Positions 11,194 through 22,491 of a DNA stretch of 64,000 nt are shown here, piece after piece. Made by a program: the position numbers and the translations under genes. Numbering within the stretch: the stretch's first letter is position 1; the number at the start of each line of letters is the position of its first letter. Source of the stretch: Heterohyrax brucei (Eukaryota > Chordata > Mammalia > Hyracoidea > Procaviidae); assembly GCA_028571685.1 (NCBI GenBank), contig CM053140.1:218197323-218261322 (forward strand). Direction: 5' to 3'. Under the pieces are notes generated by a model. The model was not told the DNA's origin and did no database searches. It saw nothing but the letters and a program-made list of their open reading frames with translations.

Positions 11194-11280
11194 AAAGAAA
11201 ATACATAAAGAAAAAAGACTCTGCACAGAAAATGGAATGCAACAGAGGAACTGTCCACAACACCCAAAAGAGGCATCAAA

Positions 11281-14200
11281 ATGACGGCACTAATATCATA
11301 TTTATCAACAATCATACTGAACGCAAATGGACTAAATGCACCAATGAAGAGGAGAGTAGCAGATTAGATTTTAAAAAATGACCCATTTACATGTTGCTTG
11401 TAGGACACTCAAATTAGACTCAAACATGCAAACTACAACTGAAAGATTGGAAAACAATATATCAGGCTGATAACATTCTAAAAAGAGCATGAGTGGCAAT
11501 ACTAGTCACTGACAAAACAGACTTTAAAGTTAAATCCAGCATACAAGATAAAGAGGGTCACAATGGTCAAAGGCTCAATTCAACAAGACATAACTGTACT
11601 AAATAACTACGCACTCAATGACAAGTCTCCAAAATCATAAAACAAACACTATTTGCACTGAAAACAAATAGACAGCTCCATAATAATGGTAGATTTCAAA
11701 ACACCACTCTCAGTAAAGGACAGAACATCCCCAAAAAAAGCTTAGTAAACACTTTGAAGATCTAAATGCAACAATTAACCAACTTGACCTTATAGACATA
11801 TTCAGAACACTTCATTCAGCTTAAGCCAAGTATATTTTCTTTTCCAATACTCTTGGAACATTCCCCAGAACTGACCACATATTAGGTCACAGATCAATAC
11901 TCAACAAAATTCAAAATATTGGAATAATACAAAGCTTCTTCTCAGACCACAAAGCCATAAAACTAGAAATCAATAACAGAAAAAAGGTGCAAATAAAATC
12001 AAAACTATGGAAACTGAATAACATTTTGTTCAAGAACTACTGGGTAAAAGAAGAAATCAAGTGTGTAATAAAGAATTTTATACGATCAAATGAGAATGAA
12101 GACACATCCACCAAAATCTATGGGACACAGCAAATTAGTGCTCAGAGGTCAATTCATCTCAATGAACGCACACATTCACGAAGAAGAAAGGGCACAATTC
12201 AAAGAACTAACTCATCAATTTGAACAACTAGAAACATTCCAGTAAAAGAACCCATCAGTCTCTAGGAGAAAGCAAATTATTAAAATTAGAGCAGAAATAA
12301 ATGAAAAAGAAAATTAAAAAAGATTGAAAGTTGTCAAGTCCAAAAGCTGGTTTTTTGAAAAGATCAACAAAATTGATAAGGCGTCGGCCAAACTGACAAA
12401 AGAAAAACAGGAGAAGAAGCAAATAATATGAATTAGAGTTGCAATGAGTGATATCACAATGGACTCTGTTGAAATTAAAAGAATCATACACGAATACTAT
12501 GAAAAATTACATTCTAATAAACTTGAAAACCTAGACAAAATGGATGATTTTCTGGAAAAATACCACCCACCTAAACCAGTAAAATCAGAGATAGAATAAC
12601 TAAACAAAGCCATTACTAAAGAAGAAATTGAAAAGATAATTTTAAAACTTCCATCCAAAAACAGCCCTGGCCCGGATGGCTTCACTACAGAATTCTATCA
12701 AACATTCAGAGAACAGTTAACACCACTACTTCTAAAGGTATTCCAGAGTATAGAAAAGGATGGAATACTCTCAGATTCGTTCTATGAAGCTAGTATAACT
12801 GTGATACCAAAACCAGGTTAAGACAGCACCAAAAAAAGGAAAATTACAGATAAATATCTCCCAAGAATTTAGACACGAAAATTCTAGAATTCAACAACAC
12901 ATCAAAAAAAAGTTCATCACAACCAAGTAGGGTTCATACCAGGGAAGCAGGGACAGTTTAACATAAGGAAAACAATTAACGTAATCAACCACATAAACAA
13001 AAGACAAGAACCACCTAATTCTATCAATCAATGCAGATAAGGCATTTGATAAAGTCCAACACTCATTCGTGTTAAAAACTCTCAGCAAAATGGGAACAGA
13101 AAGGAAATTCTTCAACATAATAAGGGCCATCTACACTAAACCAACAGCTAACATCATACTTAACGGAGAGAAGTTGAAAACATTCCCCTTAAGAACAGGG
13201 GCTAGACAAGGATGTCGACTTCTATTTAGCATTGTTCTGGAGGCCCTAGCTAGAGAAATTAGACATGATAAAGAAATAAGAGGCCTCCAAATTGGCAAAG
13301 AAGTCAAAGTACCTCTATTTGCAGATGATATGATCTTACACACAAAAGACCCCAACAAGTCCATTTTAAAAAAAACTACTGGATCTAATAGAAGACTTCA
13401 GCAAAGTATCAGGATACCAGACAAACACACATAAATCAGTGTCATTCCTATACAGCAACCAAAGAGGAAATCACTAAATAATTACTATTTACTGTAGTGC
13501 TCATGGTAAAATACCTGGGGAGAAATCTCACCAGAGATGTAAAAGACCTGTACAAAGAAAACTACAAGTCCCTACTGCAGGAGACAAAAACCAATTTACA
13601 TAGGTGGAGAAAGCTACCTTGTTCCTGGATAGGAGGACTTAACATTGTGAAAATGTCTATACTACCCAAAGCAATCTATACACTCATTGCAATCCAATCC
13701 CAATTCAACTTTCAATGATATTTTTTAACATGATGGAGAAACAAATCACCAACTTCATACGGAAAGGAACGAAGCCACGGATAAGTAAATTATTACTAAA
13801 GAAGAGAAACAAAGTGAGAAGCCTCACCCCTTCTGACCTTAAAATCTACTATACTGCCACAGTAGTCAAGACAGTCTGATACTGGCACAAAAACAGAAGC
13901 ATAGACCAATGGAACAGAATCAAAAATCTGAATATAACATATATAGGTTATATAAGTTATATATATATAAGTGGATACATAATCCACTTATATATATATA
14001 ACTTATATAACAGCTGATATTTTATAAAGGCCAAAGACAATGAATTGAGGTAAAGACAGTCTCTTCAACAATTGTGTTGTCATAATTGGATATCCACCTG
14101 CAAAAAAATGAAACAAGACCTTTATCTCACACCATGCACAGAAACTAATTCAAAATGGATCAAAGACCTAAATATAAAAGCTAAAACAATAAAATTCTTG

Positions 14201-15105
14201 GAAGGAAAAATTGGAAAGACAATGGAAGTGCTAATCTATGGCATCAACAGTCTACCAAAACCCACCATCAAACTTCAGTTATCAGAAATGAAAGTAGATA
14301 ATTGGGAACTCTTAAAAATTAAACACTTATGCTCATCCAAAGCCTTCATCAAAAGAGTAAAAAAACTACCTACAGAGTGGGAACAAATATTTGCCCACCA
14401 TGCTTCCAACTGATGTCTAATGTCTCTAATCTACAAGATACTACAAAAACTCAACAAGAAAAAGACAAACAACCCAATTAAAAATGGACAAATGACACGA
14501 ACAGGCATTTCACCAAAGAAGACATACAGGTTGCCAACAGATACAGTGAGGAAATGTTCACAGTCACTAGCCATCAGAGAAATCCAAATCAAAACCACAA
14601 TGAGACACCATCTCACCCCAGCAAAGATGGCAATAATCCAAAAAACACAGAATAATAAACGCTGGAGAGGATGTGGGGAGATTGGAACTCTCCTACACTG
14701 TTGCTGGGACTGCAAAATGGTTCAACCACTATTGAAATCAATTTGGCACTTTCTTAAAAAACTAGAAATGGAAATATCATATGATCCAGCAACCCCACTC
14801 CTTGAAATATATCTCAAAGAAATAACAAATGCCACTCAAACAGATACTTGCACACCAATACTTATTGCAGCTTTCTCCATGATAGCAAAAGTTGGAAACA
14901 ACCTAGACGCCCATCAACAGACAAATGGTTAAACAAACTGTGGTATATTCATACAATGAAATACTACACAATGGTAAGAAACAACTACGGCTTAGAGTAA
15001 TAACTGTCTACATGGGGCGACCTAGAGGAAATAATGCTAAGCAAAATTAGCTGGATATAAAAGGACAAAATTTGTATGAAACTATTGCTATAAAGATGCA
15101 ACTAA
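11281..15105 (+). pseudogene. L1 ORF2 (endonuclease/reverse transcriptase), dead
   Basis: ORF2p nicks target DNA and reverse transcribes L1 RNA. The start at 11281 gives the endonuclease opening 'ILNANGLNAPMKR'. The reverse transcriptase core is in the open stretch 13069-13434, with 'GARQGCRL' and the catalytic FADD at 13318-13329. C-terminal segments follow at 14072-14413 and 14420-14932, the latter including a Cys/His-rich '[19 protein letters not shown]' block. Numerous frameshifts and stops separate the pieces, and a 65-bp AT palindrome interrupts the sequence at 13947-14011. The end is approximate. Confidence 0.82.
13947..14011. repeat. Perfect 30-bp inverted repeat with 5-base loop
   Basis: Arm 13947-13976 is the exact reverse complement of arm 13982-14011, with loop ACATA between them. 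The arms are AT-rich (internal TATATATATA run) but include the non-AT marks GTGGAT / ATCCAC beside the loop, so this is more than a simple (TA)n tract. It lies inside L1 ORF2 where other L1 copies in this window have ordinary coding sequence. Confidence 0.95.
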
Positions 15106-16105
15106 TCATTTAATCACAGTAGAAATCAGTATTTGATGGTTATGGGGATGCGCAGGAAGGAAGATGGATATGTTACCAATTAGATAGTGGTTACACTTAG
15201 GGATGCGTATAGGATGTGACAGCAAGCACTAGAAGTGGGGTACCCCCAACTACTCAAATTCAAAACTAAATTGCCCCTTAATGTGGACCACCTCTTTGGA
15301 AAAACAGATAAATGGGTTCTGGGATCAGGGGGTCACACTCTCAGGGAACATCCAGACTAATTGGGATACTCAAAGCTTTTCTCTCTCCCTCTGTCAAGAT
15401 ATTGCTCCAAATAAAACCTGGGTGAACAGCAACAGGGGTCTTGTACGCTAGACAGCTGCCATGTAAATAACACCAAACAGTCCCAATCTACCTGGACCAG
15501 AGAACATCGAAGACAGGAGTAGAATATGAGCCCACCAGAGGGAAGGGGCCATATGAGCCATAGCCCGCTTCAGCATGGGACCAGAAGAACTACATGGTGC
15601 CCAGCCACCACCAATGACAGCCCGGATGGGGTATGCAGAAGAGAGCTCTGGACACAGCAAGTGATGGAGTAGATGGCAGAGCTAGAACTCTACCAGAAGA
15701 CCACACTTGATGGTCCTTTCTGAATGGAGGGCCCCCTGGGAGCATGGCCCCCAGACTCTGTAACCTCAAACTGTATCCAGCACCAGGGCCAGCTCCCCAG
15801 ACATGGACCATACAAAGCATAGGGTGATACTGGAGGTGAACAAGCACATAAAAATGTACGTGGGGTTGTCTGAGGGACACTTTGCTGGAATCAAGTTGAT
15901 GGGTAGGAAGACCAAACCTTTATCAAAAGGTCATAGGGAGTTCTGAACAAAAGGGAAAGCATGCTGTCATATGGGCATGGATGGGGCCAGCTAGAATAGA
16001 ATAGAGGTGAAAGTTCTGAGTGTTATATGTCAACATGATATAGACTGTAAAATTGTTCTTAATTCACAATAGAAAGAAAAAAATATACATTATTATTGAA
16101 GAAAA
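15106..16105 (+). other. 3'UTR and A-rich tail of the L1 in protease
   Basis: Non-coding L1 tail of about 1 kb. The 'ccagccaccaccaatgacag' block (15600-15619) and the 'accacacttgatggtcc' block recur in the 3'UTRs at 22990-23130, 34050-34165 and 42070-42190, so this is a family-wide conserved 3'UTR. It ends in 'agaaagaaaaaaatatac'. Confidence 0.75.
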
Positions 16106-17560
16106 AAAGAATGAACAGAAAAGGTACTTCCTCCCCTCAGGCCCCACCCTCAGGTTTATCAAGGTTTCCTGGTGGGGCTTAGTCGTAAGGAACTTCTGCT
16201 CCCCTAGTCCTTATCAAAGATTATGAGGGGAGTCACATTTTCTTCCTTCTTTAATACTGGGCACTCCCTTTTAAAATGACCTGTCTTCCCACACTTGTGG
16301 CATCCAGTGCTGGTCTTGGAAACCTGGTCTAAGGACTCCCTTCCCTGCTCTCTGAAGAGGTCAGCCACTTTCAGACTTCCTTTAAGGGGTGGTGGGGGGA
16401 GTTTCTGTTCTAGCCTCCTATTGGCTACCTCCTCCAAAGGAGATCCAGTGATTTTGGCTTTCTGCTTCTGCTTCTGCTCTGTCCTCACAAAGACTTTCTG
16501 AGTCTCTCTTAATAGTTCATCAATGGGTTTGTCATTCCATCACTCAATCTTTTGTAATTTCTGGGTGATGTTGGGCCAGCTTTTCATCACAAAACTAACT
16601 TTTAAGAGTCCTTGTCCCACCTGGTCCTCTGGATCCAACCTGGAATACTTTCCCATTTGATCCCTAAGTCTCTGGAGGAAAGCTGATGGTGTCTCCTCCT
16701 TTTCTTGTGGGACCTCCAATGCCTTGGCCACATTCTGGGGACTGATTCCCTTATTCCCTTGATAATCATTTCCCTGCATTTAGTGTCAGTCCTCGGGGTT
16801 ATCGTTGTCCCATTCTGGTTCAACATTAGGGAATTTTTGTTTGGAAAGAGGGGTATGTCACCACCTCCTGGGAGGGTGTTCCATCTCCCAGACCGACATG
16901 GCCACTCTTCTAGTCATTCCCCTCTTTTCTCCTGTGAACAGAATTGTCATAATGGACATCGTTTCTACCCAGATATAATAATTGGGTCCTAGGAACTGAT
17001 CTAATTGTTCCACCAGGCCAAGCGGTTCTTCCAGGAGAGATTTCATTTCCTCCTTGAAGTTTCCAACTTTGGCACTGGTGAGGGGAGAATAGATATATCT
17101 CATCTCCCCCTGGCCTACCAGGACCTCCCAGAGGGGAAATATCTGTTGTTTAGTAGGTGGCAGAAACTGCTAGAGGTCCCTTTTACATTGCTCCAATTCC
17201 TTTCTCAGACCAGATTAAGAGGGAGCAGTCGATTGACTTACTTCACTGCTCTCAATTTCTGTTTCTCTCTGTCTCTCTGCTAGTGTGCCATAGAGTGCAG
17301 CAGACAAGACAGGTGATCCCAGGATTTCGATTTAGGACCCTCCTTGCCTTCCTTAAAGGATAACACACCCTGGGCTGATTCTGATCCACCTACCAACCAG
17401 AAGACAGCATAGGCCACTTCTTCCTGAGAAGGTGGTATCCTGTCATTCACATAGAGGACTAGAGCTTGGAGGACCCAGTCCTCATCAGAACCAAATTAGG
17501 GCCAGAACACAGATAGTCTATGAATTGGTTACTTTGGGCAAATGAAGCAGCAATATTTAA
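16106..17560 (-). pseudogene. gag: gag (matrix, capsid, nucleocapsid) of the provirus
   Basis: Reading leftward, a matrix-like section lies near 17520-17370 ('GSDEDWVLQALVLYVNDR'). Capsid follows: 16858-17103 with 'LLEEPLGLVEQLDQFLGP' and 16540-16779, which contains the conserved homology region-like 'ETPSAFLQRLRDQMGKYSRL'. Nucleocapsid is in 16204-16488, with one CCHC zinc knuckle 'CHKCGKTGHFKREC'. Gag ends at TAG (16206-16204) and pro-pol-like sequence continues beyond it in the same phase, as in gammaretroviruses that use stop-codon readthrough. Gag would build the particle and package RNA. Frame breaks between capsid parts make it dead. The 5' start of gag was not found. Confidence 0.85.
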
Positions 17561-18155
17561 TCATCTTTTGTTTGTCCTTATGCTGGGTATGAGGATTATC
17601 TCCCCAAACCCTCAACACCCTCCCCAAAGGACTGTCAGAAAGAATGGCCTTGGGAGCTTCTCTCACTGCCTTTCTTCTCCCTTCCCTAGGCCTAGAATTT
17701 TGTTTCTGCTTTCTGTTGGTCTCAGTGTTTGATGTCTGAGCTTCTGCATTGGCTTAAGCCCCCTTTCCCTGGAGGTTTCTTGTACACCCCGAGGTTCACT
17801 TTATCCCGTCTCTGGCCATTTCCCTCGAGGTAGGATAGAACCACAGATCAATACTCCACACTCACTTCATATCCAAGATACATCTCACTCACATAAAATC
17901 GACCTCTGAAAACGCCCAGCCACCAGGGTAGCACTTACAGTCCAATTTTCCCACCCTGGCTAGTGCACGAGATTGCCTGGTTACCGCAGTAGTTTGCTTT
18001 CACACCTTCGTGTAGCCCTCGCTGACTTCTAGACAAGGCCTTGGATTTGTTCCAGCTCTAGCTAAGAGGCAGGCACCCTAGCGGAGCAGGCCACCAAAAC
18101 CGGGGTGGGACATGTCTCCTCCGCCACTAAGGTCGACACCCCAAGTAGGCAGAAA

Positions 18156-18175
18156 ATCCCAGGCGGGAGCCCACA
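18156..18175 (-). promoter_or_regulatory. Primer binding site, tRNA-Pro-like
   Basis: On the minus strand the 20 bases TGTGGGCTCCCGCCTGGGAT start three bases after the 5' LTR ends. They resemble the usual proline-tRNA primer site (T-G-G-G-G-G-C-T-C, then a CCGGGAT end) with a few differences. A tRNA bound here would have primed minus-strand DNA synthesis. Confidence 0.75.
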
Positions 18176-18178
18176 ATT

Positions 18179-18729
18179 TGTGAGAAACTTTGTTGGCACT
18201 CTGGACATTCTCTTGGAAACTGGTGAGTCTGTGCAAACCCCCAACTAGGACCTCACCCCCGTGGCTGAGGCAGGCCGCCTTACCCCTTATGAGGTCATCA
18301 ACAGGTTATCACCAATGTTTTTACCCGATGAACACTCAACAAATCCAATCTGAATTCAGTTAGTGAGAGTGAGGCTTTATCAATCGATTTTGCAACACTG
18401 GGCACCCGAACTCACTAGGAAAAGAAGTGGACCAGTGGCCCACAAACAATTTTTCACAAGCATTATAAGCCCTAACTCACAAGTCCCTTCCCTGATTCCT
18501 CACTGGCTGAGTACTAGGGGGTAAACAGTCTTTCGCAGATGTTGCCTAAGTCCTAGCATTCCCTTTTACGGTTACATCTCTTACTTCATGCACACATACC
18601 TCAGGTACATGGGCTCTGTTGTTGCCACATCACCTAGTAGTTTGTGCCCTGGGTCAGCTAGTAACTTTTTACTCTACCCTTGGTTCCCCTTATTCTGAAG
18701 ATGGACCATTTTGAAATTTATTTCTCACA
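18179..18729 (-). repeat. 5' LTR of the provirus
   Basis: Pair of 906-1497, with the same TGTGAGAAA / TTTCTCACA ends. The polyadenylation hexamer is GATAAA here, not AATAAA, and about 35 bp present in the other LTR are missing. GTCA at 18730-18733 is the target duplication. Confidence 0.88.
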
Positions 18730-18733
18730 GTCA

Positions 18734-19439
18734 TCTAGGGCTCAGGAGATAGGTCTAATGCAGAGCAGGGTAGTAACACAGAATCACTGGCAAATAGGCA
18801 ACAGCAACACATTACATCCTTCATTGAGAATGATACTGAGTTTGGGAGCAAACTTAATATTTTCAAAGTGAAGAGAAAGAAGAAAGATGTCAGTAATGAT
18901 GAGCCCAGCTGGGTCAGGGTATTGGAATACCTTCAGATCATGCTGAATACCCATTCAAAGAGTCTAGATTGATCCCATGTGAATGTTCTGGAAAGCTCAG
19001 TCTTCCCAGGCAGGTTTTTGGCACCTGCTCCAAGTCTGTGCCACAGGAGCTGCTTTAATACTGACTAACTCCTCCTTTATAAAAAGTCATGTTTCCACAG
19101 TGCCTGCCAAAATGGTAACAGACAGATAATGTAGTGTCTCATTAACACATCTCTGTCTATTTAAAAACCTCCAGAGAAGCAAGCAAGATGAGCCTTGGAG
19201 TTAGCCCAGTGGTGGGAATTATTGCCTGGCTAATAATAAACAGTGTTTTCAGAACTCTTGAAGACAGTGCGACGCAGTCCTTGTCAGCCCTGATAACCAG
19301 GGGTGACTGTCACAAAGGACCAACACAATTCGAAACAATGGAAGTTAAGAGATGACCTCACACCCTGTCACAGTTGCGTAACCAAGAATTGGACCTTAAC
19401 CATGGACCAGCATGGCAACCATACCCCTACTGATCCCCA
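18734..19439. other. Intergenic sequence, nothing recognised
   Basis: No repeat or gene is recognised with confidence in these ~700 bases. Short open frames (18680-18871 crosses the LTR edge) have no recognisable domain. Confidence 0.5.
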
Positions 19440-19885
19440 CCTCCTGGTATCCATGCTCCATATGGTTTTCTACAGAGTGAATAAGGGCTGGCTCTGTGTG
19501 GCCAATGGAATACGACAGAAGCATGTGACTTTCAAGCTAGATCATAAATGGCGTTGCGGATTTTACCTTGGTCTCTTGGATTGCTCACTCTAGGTGAATC
19601 CAGACACTGTGCTGTGAAGACACCCAAAAAGTCCCCCAGAGAGGCCCAGATAGCCAAGAATTGAGACTGCAGGACAGCAGCCAGCACCATATTGCCAGCC
19701 ATGTGAGTGAGCTCCAGTCAAGCCTTTAGATGATTACAGTCCCAGCTAACATGCTGAGTGCAACTTCATGAGATACACTTAGCCAGAACCATTCAACAAA
19801 GCTGACCAAGTATAACTGTTATAGACAATAAGTGATTGTTGTTATTCTAAGCCACTCAGTTTTGGAGTGGATTGTTACATCAACC
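19440..19885 (+). repeat. MLT1-like MaLR LTR remnant
   Basis: The order of blocks fits the 3' part of mammalian MLT1-type LTRs: 'gtgactttcaagctagatca', 'accttggtctcttgga', 'ttgccagccatgtgagtgag', 'aagcctttagatgat', and the terminal 'ctaagccactcagttttgg' with 'attgttac'. It is diverged; the left edge is uncertain and a terminal CA is not obvious. Confidence 0.6.
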
Positions 19886-19969
19886 AACACAGTCAATAAA
19901 AAAAACTGAGTCTTGGGTTAAAAAAGAAATAACAGTAGACAGGTAAAAAATCTATAATGCTCCAGAGAC

Positions 19970-20285
19970 TCACCTTCATTATTTCACCTCATCATCACAA
20001 CTTCTGTATCAGACCCATTTTATGAGTGAGAGAACGAAGGCTCCCGATAAACAGGACTGTAGAGCCTGCCCAGTCCCATGGTACAAGGTAGCAGAGCTGG
20101 GTTTTGAATCCTGACCTCGTCCCCTTCAACACTCTGGCTCTAGTTATTCCTACCTATGTGGAAATAAGCAGCTGCAGGGTCAAGTTCTGCTCACTCTTAA
20201 TAGCTTAGTAATTTGGGGAAAATCAGTCATTCTCTCTAGGCCCATTTTCTCCTCTGTAAAGTGGGAAGTTGCAATCTTTGGCGCA
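19970..20285. repeat. MIR-family remnants (one or two)
   Basis: 'cccattttatgagtgag' and 'gcagagctgggttttgaatcc' (19970-20130) match reverse MIR. 'cattttctcctctgtaaagt' near 20245-20265 matches a forward MIR 3' section. They may be two adjacent copies in opposite orientation. Confidence 0.6.
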
Positions 20286-20436
20286 CAAGATCCCAGCTGG
20301 TTATAATACTCTTTGACGCAGAGGCCTCATCTCACTCCCAGAAGCATCTGCCTTCCTTCTAGGATGGATCTTTCTCAGAGACTTGCCTGTGGCTCTGACT
20401 ATTCGTTACCTCCTCGTAAGGAGTTGGCTTTAACTG

Positions 20437-20540
20437 CAGCAGGCAGGTCTTTCCAAGGAACATCTGGTGGATTCAAGATGCTAGCTTTTTGGTTAGCAGC
20501 CATAGCTTTTAATCACTGCACCACCAGGATTTCCAGGAGG
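20437..20540 (+). repeat. AfroSINE, 3' part
   Basis: 'tttccaaggaacatctggtg' then 'ttttggttagcagccatagc' then 'aatcactgcaccaccagg' is the tRNA-related half of an AfroSINE. The leading 'ctcatagcgaccct' half is absent. Confidence 0.75.
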
Positions 20541-20822
20541 GCATTAGACTAGCCTCAAGAGGTCCCTGGAAGTGATAAGAAACATAGGTTACCAAGAAAA
20601 CCTAAGAAACTTTCCCTGAAGGCTTTTCAAAGTAATGTTAATAACTATCTATCTAGGAGCTCCTTAACTAGCTGAGCAAGTTAGAAAGAAATAAAGCTAA
20701 GTCTGAAAAAGTTCAGTTGATGGGTTTTTAGTAAATTCTGTCTTTCACATAGCAAGTTTCTTAACAAGGATTTGTGGAATAAATAAATGAATGATAGGCC
20801 TTTCTCCTTGTGTCAAAAGGAA

Positions 20823-20990
20823 ATGAGCTGTGTGACAGAGGGCAAGTTATTCAACCACTCTGAGCCTATTTCCTTATCTGTAAACATAAACAAAAAGATT
20901 GTCATAATTATAAAATATAATAATGTATGTAAAGCTTTTAGCAAAATGCCAGGCATGTTGCATGTGCTCAATAAAAGTAAGTCATTATTC
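20823..20990 (+). repeat. MIR SINE remnant
   Basis: 'gagctgtgtgacagagggca', 'ccactctgagcctatttcct', 'tatctgtaaa' and 'catgtgctcaataaa' follow the MIR consensus order on the plus strand. Confidence 0.7.
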
Positions 20991-21246
20991 TGTTAAAGAA
21001 GAATGACATTAGTTTGGACAATCTATAAGTTTAACTATCCCTGTAAGAAAACTGATGGGTAGCCATTTACCAAGGGTGCCAGAAAGAGGTCAAAATTAGG
21101 GCCTTTCTTTACAAAAGGAACTTATAGCGCCAATGACTATGTAATGTAGCAGCCACCTGCATATCTATCGCAAAGGTACTCTAGTGAGGAGGTGCTAACC
21201 CTCCTCGCTCCTGCCCATCTCCAGATTAGACCCTCTGCTCCCACCC

Positions 21247-21405
21247 ACTAAAAACCCACTGCCACTGAGTCGATTTCAACTCATAGCAACTCTGTAGATC
21301 AAAGAACTGCCCTGTAGAGTTTCCAAGGAGCACCTGGTGGACTTGAACTGCCAACCTTTTAGTTAGGAGACATAGCACTTAACCACTATGCCACCGGAAC
21401 TTCCA
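21247..21405 (+). repeat. AfroSINE, near complete
   Basis: Starts 'aaaacccactgccactgagt', continues 'caactcatagcaactctgta', 'gtttccaaggagcacctgg', and ends 'cttaaccactatgccacc'. All blocks are in the expected order. This family is restricted to afrotherian genomes and is the main clue to the source organism. Confidence 0.88.
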
Positions 21406-22069
21406 CATCCACCCACCAGGAAAGCTTATTGCAGCAACTTAGTTCACTTCAAGGAATTTTCCAAGAGCATTAGGTCCTGTATGGGTCTCTAGAAAGCAAG
21501 CCCATAGGTAGCACTAATTCCATTCTAACTCTGAGGATATCACAAATGTTTTCTTATCTCTTACCTGGCACAGAAATTTGGATGCCGAGAAAAGGAAATG
21601 GCTCTGGCATTACTGTTATCAAGCCTGTGTAGTACAAAAACAGATTTGTCAGGTTTCCTCAGGGGCTGCTGATGGCTAATTCAGTTAAAATCCCTTATTT
21701 CATTAGAGGAGGAAACCATAATTATATCTTAAAGCCCATAGTAAAGGATCATAATAGTTAAGTGAGAGCTCCATAACATTCAATAATACAATCAGGTTAG
21801 GCTAGGGAGTAAATATGATCATTAGATCAAAGGTGGCCATTGGTTTTCATTAATTCCTACTGAGAATGCCAGTGGAGATGATTTGTTTTCCATTCACCTT
21901 ATTTGGCTCTAAGTATCCTATTCAACATCCCACTATCAAAAAGTACCATTAACTTCATTGAGGTTACCAATAATAACAGATTTACTTCAGGAATCTCATA
22001 CCCAATTTAGGGAAAATGAAATCAACTTGGAGTTGACATGACTAGATACAGATTGAGGTCTATAACATT
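21406..22069. other. Intergenic sequence, nothing recognised
   Basis: About 660 bases of AT-rich sequence with no repeat or coding signal that I can name. Confidence 0.45.
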
Positions 22070-22310
22070 TACTTTAATTATCTCATTTAATTGATACTCA
22101 CAACACTTAACCCTATTTTTTAGGTATAGAAAATGATACTTTGAAGTGCTTATTCACCATTCATTAAGAATCCACTATTTGTTACACAGTGTGTCAGGAA
22201 GGATGGGAAGGAGTGATGTCACACAAATGACTTGCGCAAGGTCACAGATTCAGTAAGTGGCAGGGCTGGGATTCCAGTGTTACTCTTCCATCACTTGCTC
22301 TGGTCTGACT
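22070..22310 (-). repeat. MIR SINE remnant
   Basis: 'caaggtcacagattcagtaa' and 'gtggcagggctgggattcca' are the reversed MIR core; 'tctcatttaattgatactca' fits its tail side. Moderately diverged. Confidence 0.7.
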
Positions 22311-22491
22311 GTGACCATGAGGCTATGCCAACAGAATAAGCCTCTTTGACTGGGAAAAAGGCACAAGGTGTTTTTTACACAGCTAGGTTCCCATTTGTCT
22401 TTCCATAACCCAGAGCCTTTATTTTAAACAGAAGGACAAGAAACATAGTAAGATAAAGAAGAATTTTATGAAAGAAAATTAAGAAGTCCTA

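Larger units (their letters stand above)
7848..16105 (+). mobile_element. Full-length L1 inserted in proviral protease
   Basis: The element runs from a 5' end 'gagaaccaagatgg' (7855 on), the usual L1 start context, through a 1.7-kb 5'UTR with tandem units, ORF1 (9573-10515), an inter-ORF gap containing a nested L1 piece, ORF2 (11281 to about 15105) and a 1-kb 3'UTR ending in an A-rich tail near 16060-16110. It divides the provirus between the nucleocapsid end and the protease active site. A target duplication is not clear; 7821-7838 and 16114-16130 look loosely alike but are too diverged to rely on. Many stops show it is dead. Confidence 0.85.
902..18733 (-). mobile_element. Class I (gamma-like) endogenous retrovirus, complete outline with both LTRs, interrupted by L1s
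   Basis: A single minus-strand provirus is bounded by two LTRs (906-1497 as 3' LTR, 18179-18729 as 5' LTR). Both LTRs begin and end with the inverted TGTGAGAAA / TTTCTCACA-type ends. The 4-bp direct repeat GTCA lies immediately outside both ends (902-905 and 18730-18733), and a 4-bp duplication is typical of gammaretroviral integration. Reading leftward from 18729 the order is LTR, primer binding site, gag, protease, reverse transcriptase, RNase H, integrase, env, LTR, which is the simple retrovirus order. Every gene is broken. Two L1 insertions (3816-5262 and about 7848-16105) account for most of the excess length; without them the provirus is roughly 8 kb. LTRs differ at roughly one in five to six positions by eye, so it is old. 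Confidence 0.9.

Noticed and set aside
7811..16130. Possible ~20-bp target duplication for the L1 in protease (about 7821-7838 and 16114-16130)
   Set aside because: The two stretches match too poorly to separate them from chance, although their position is right.
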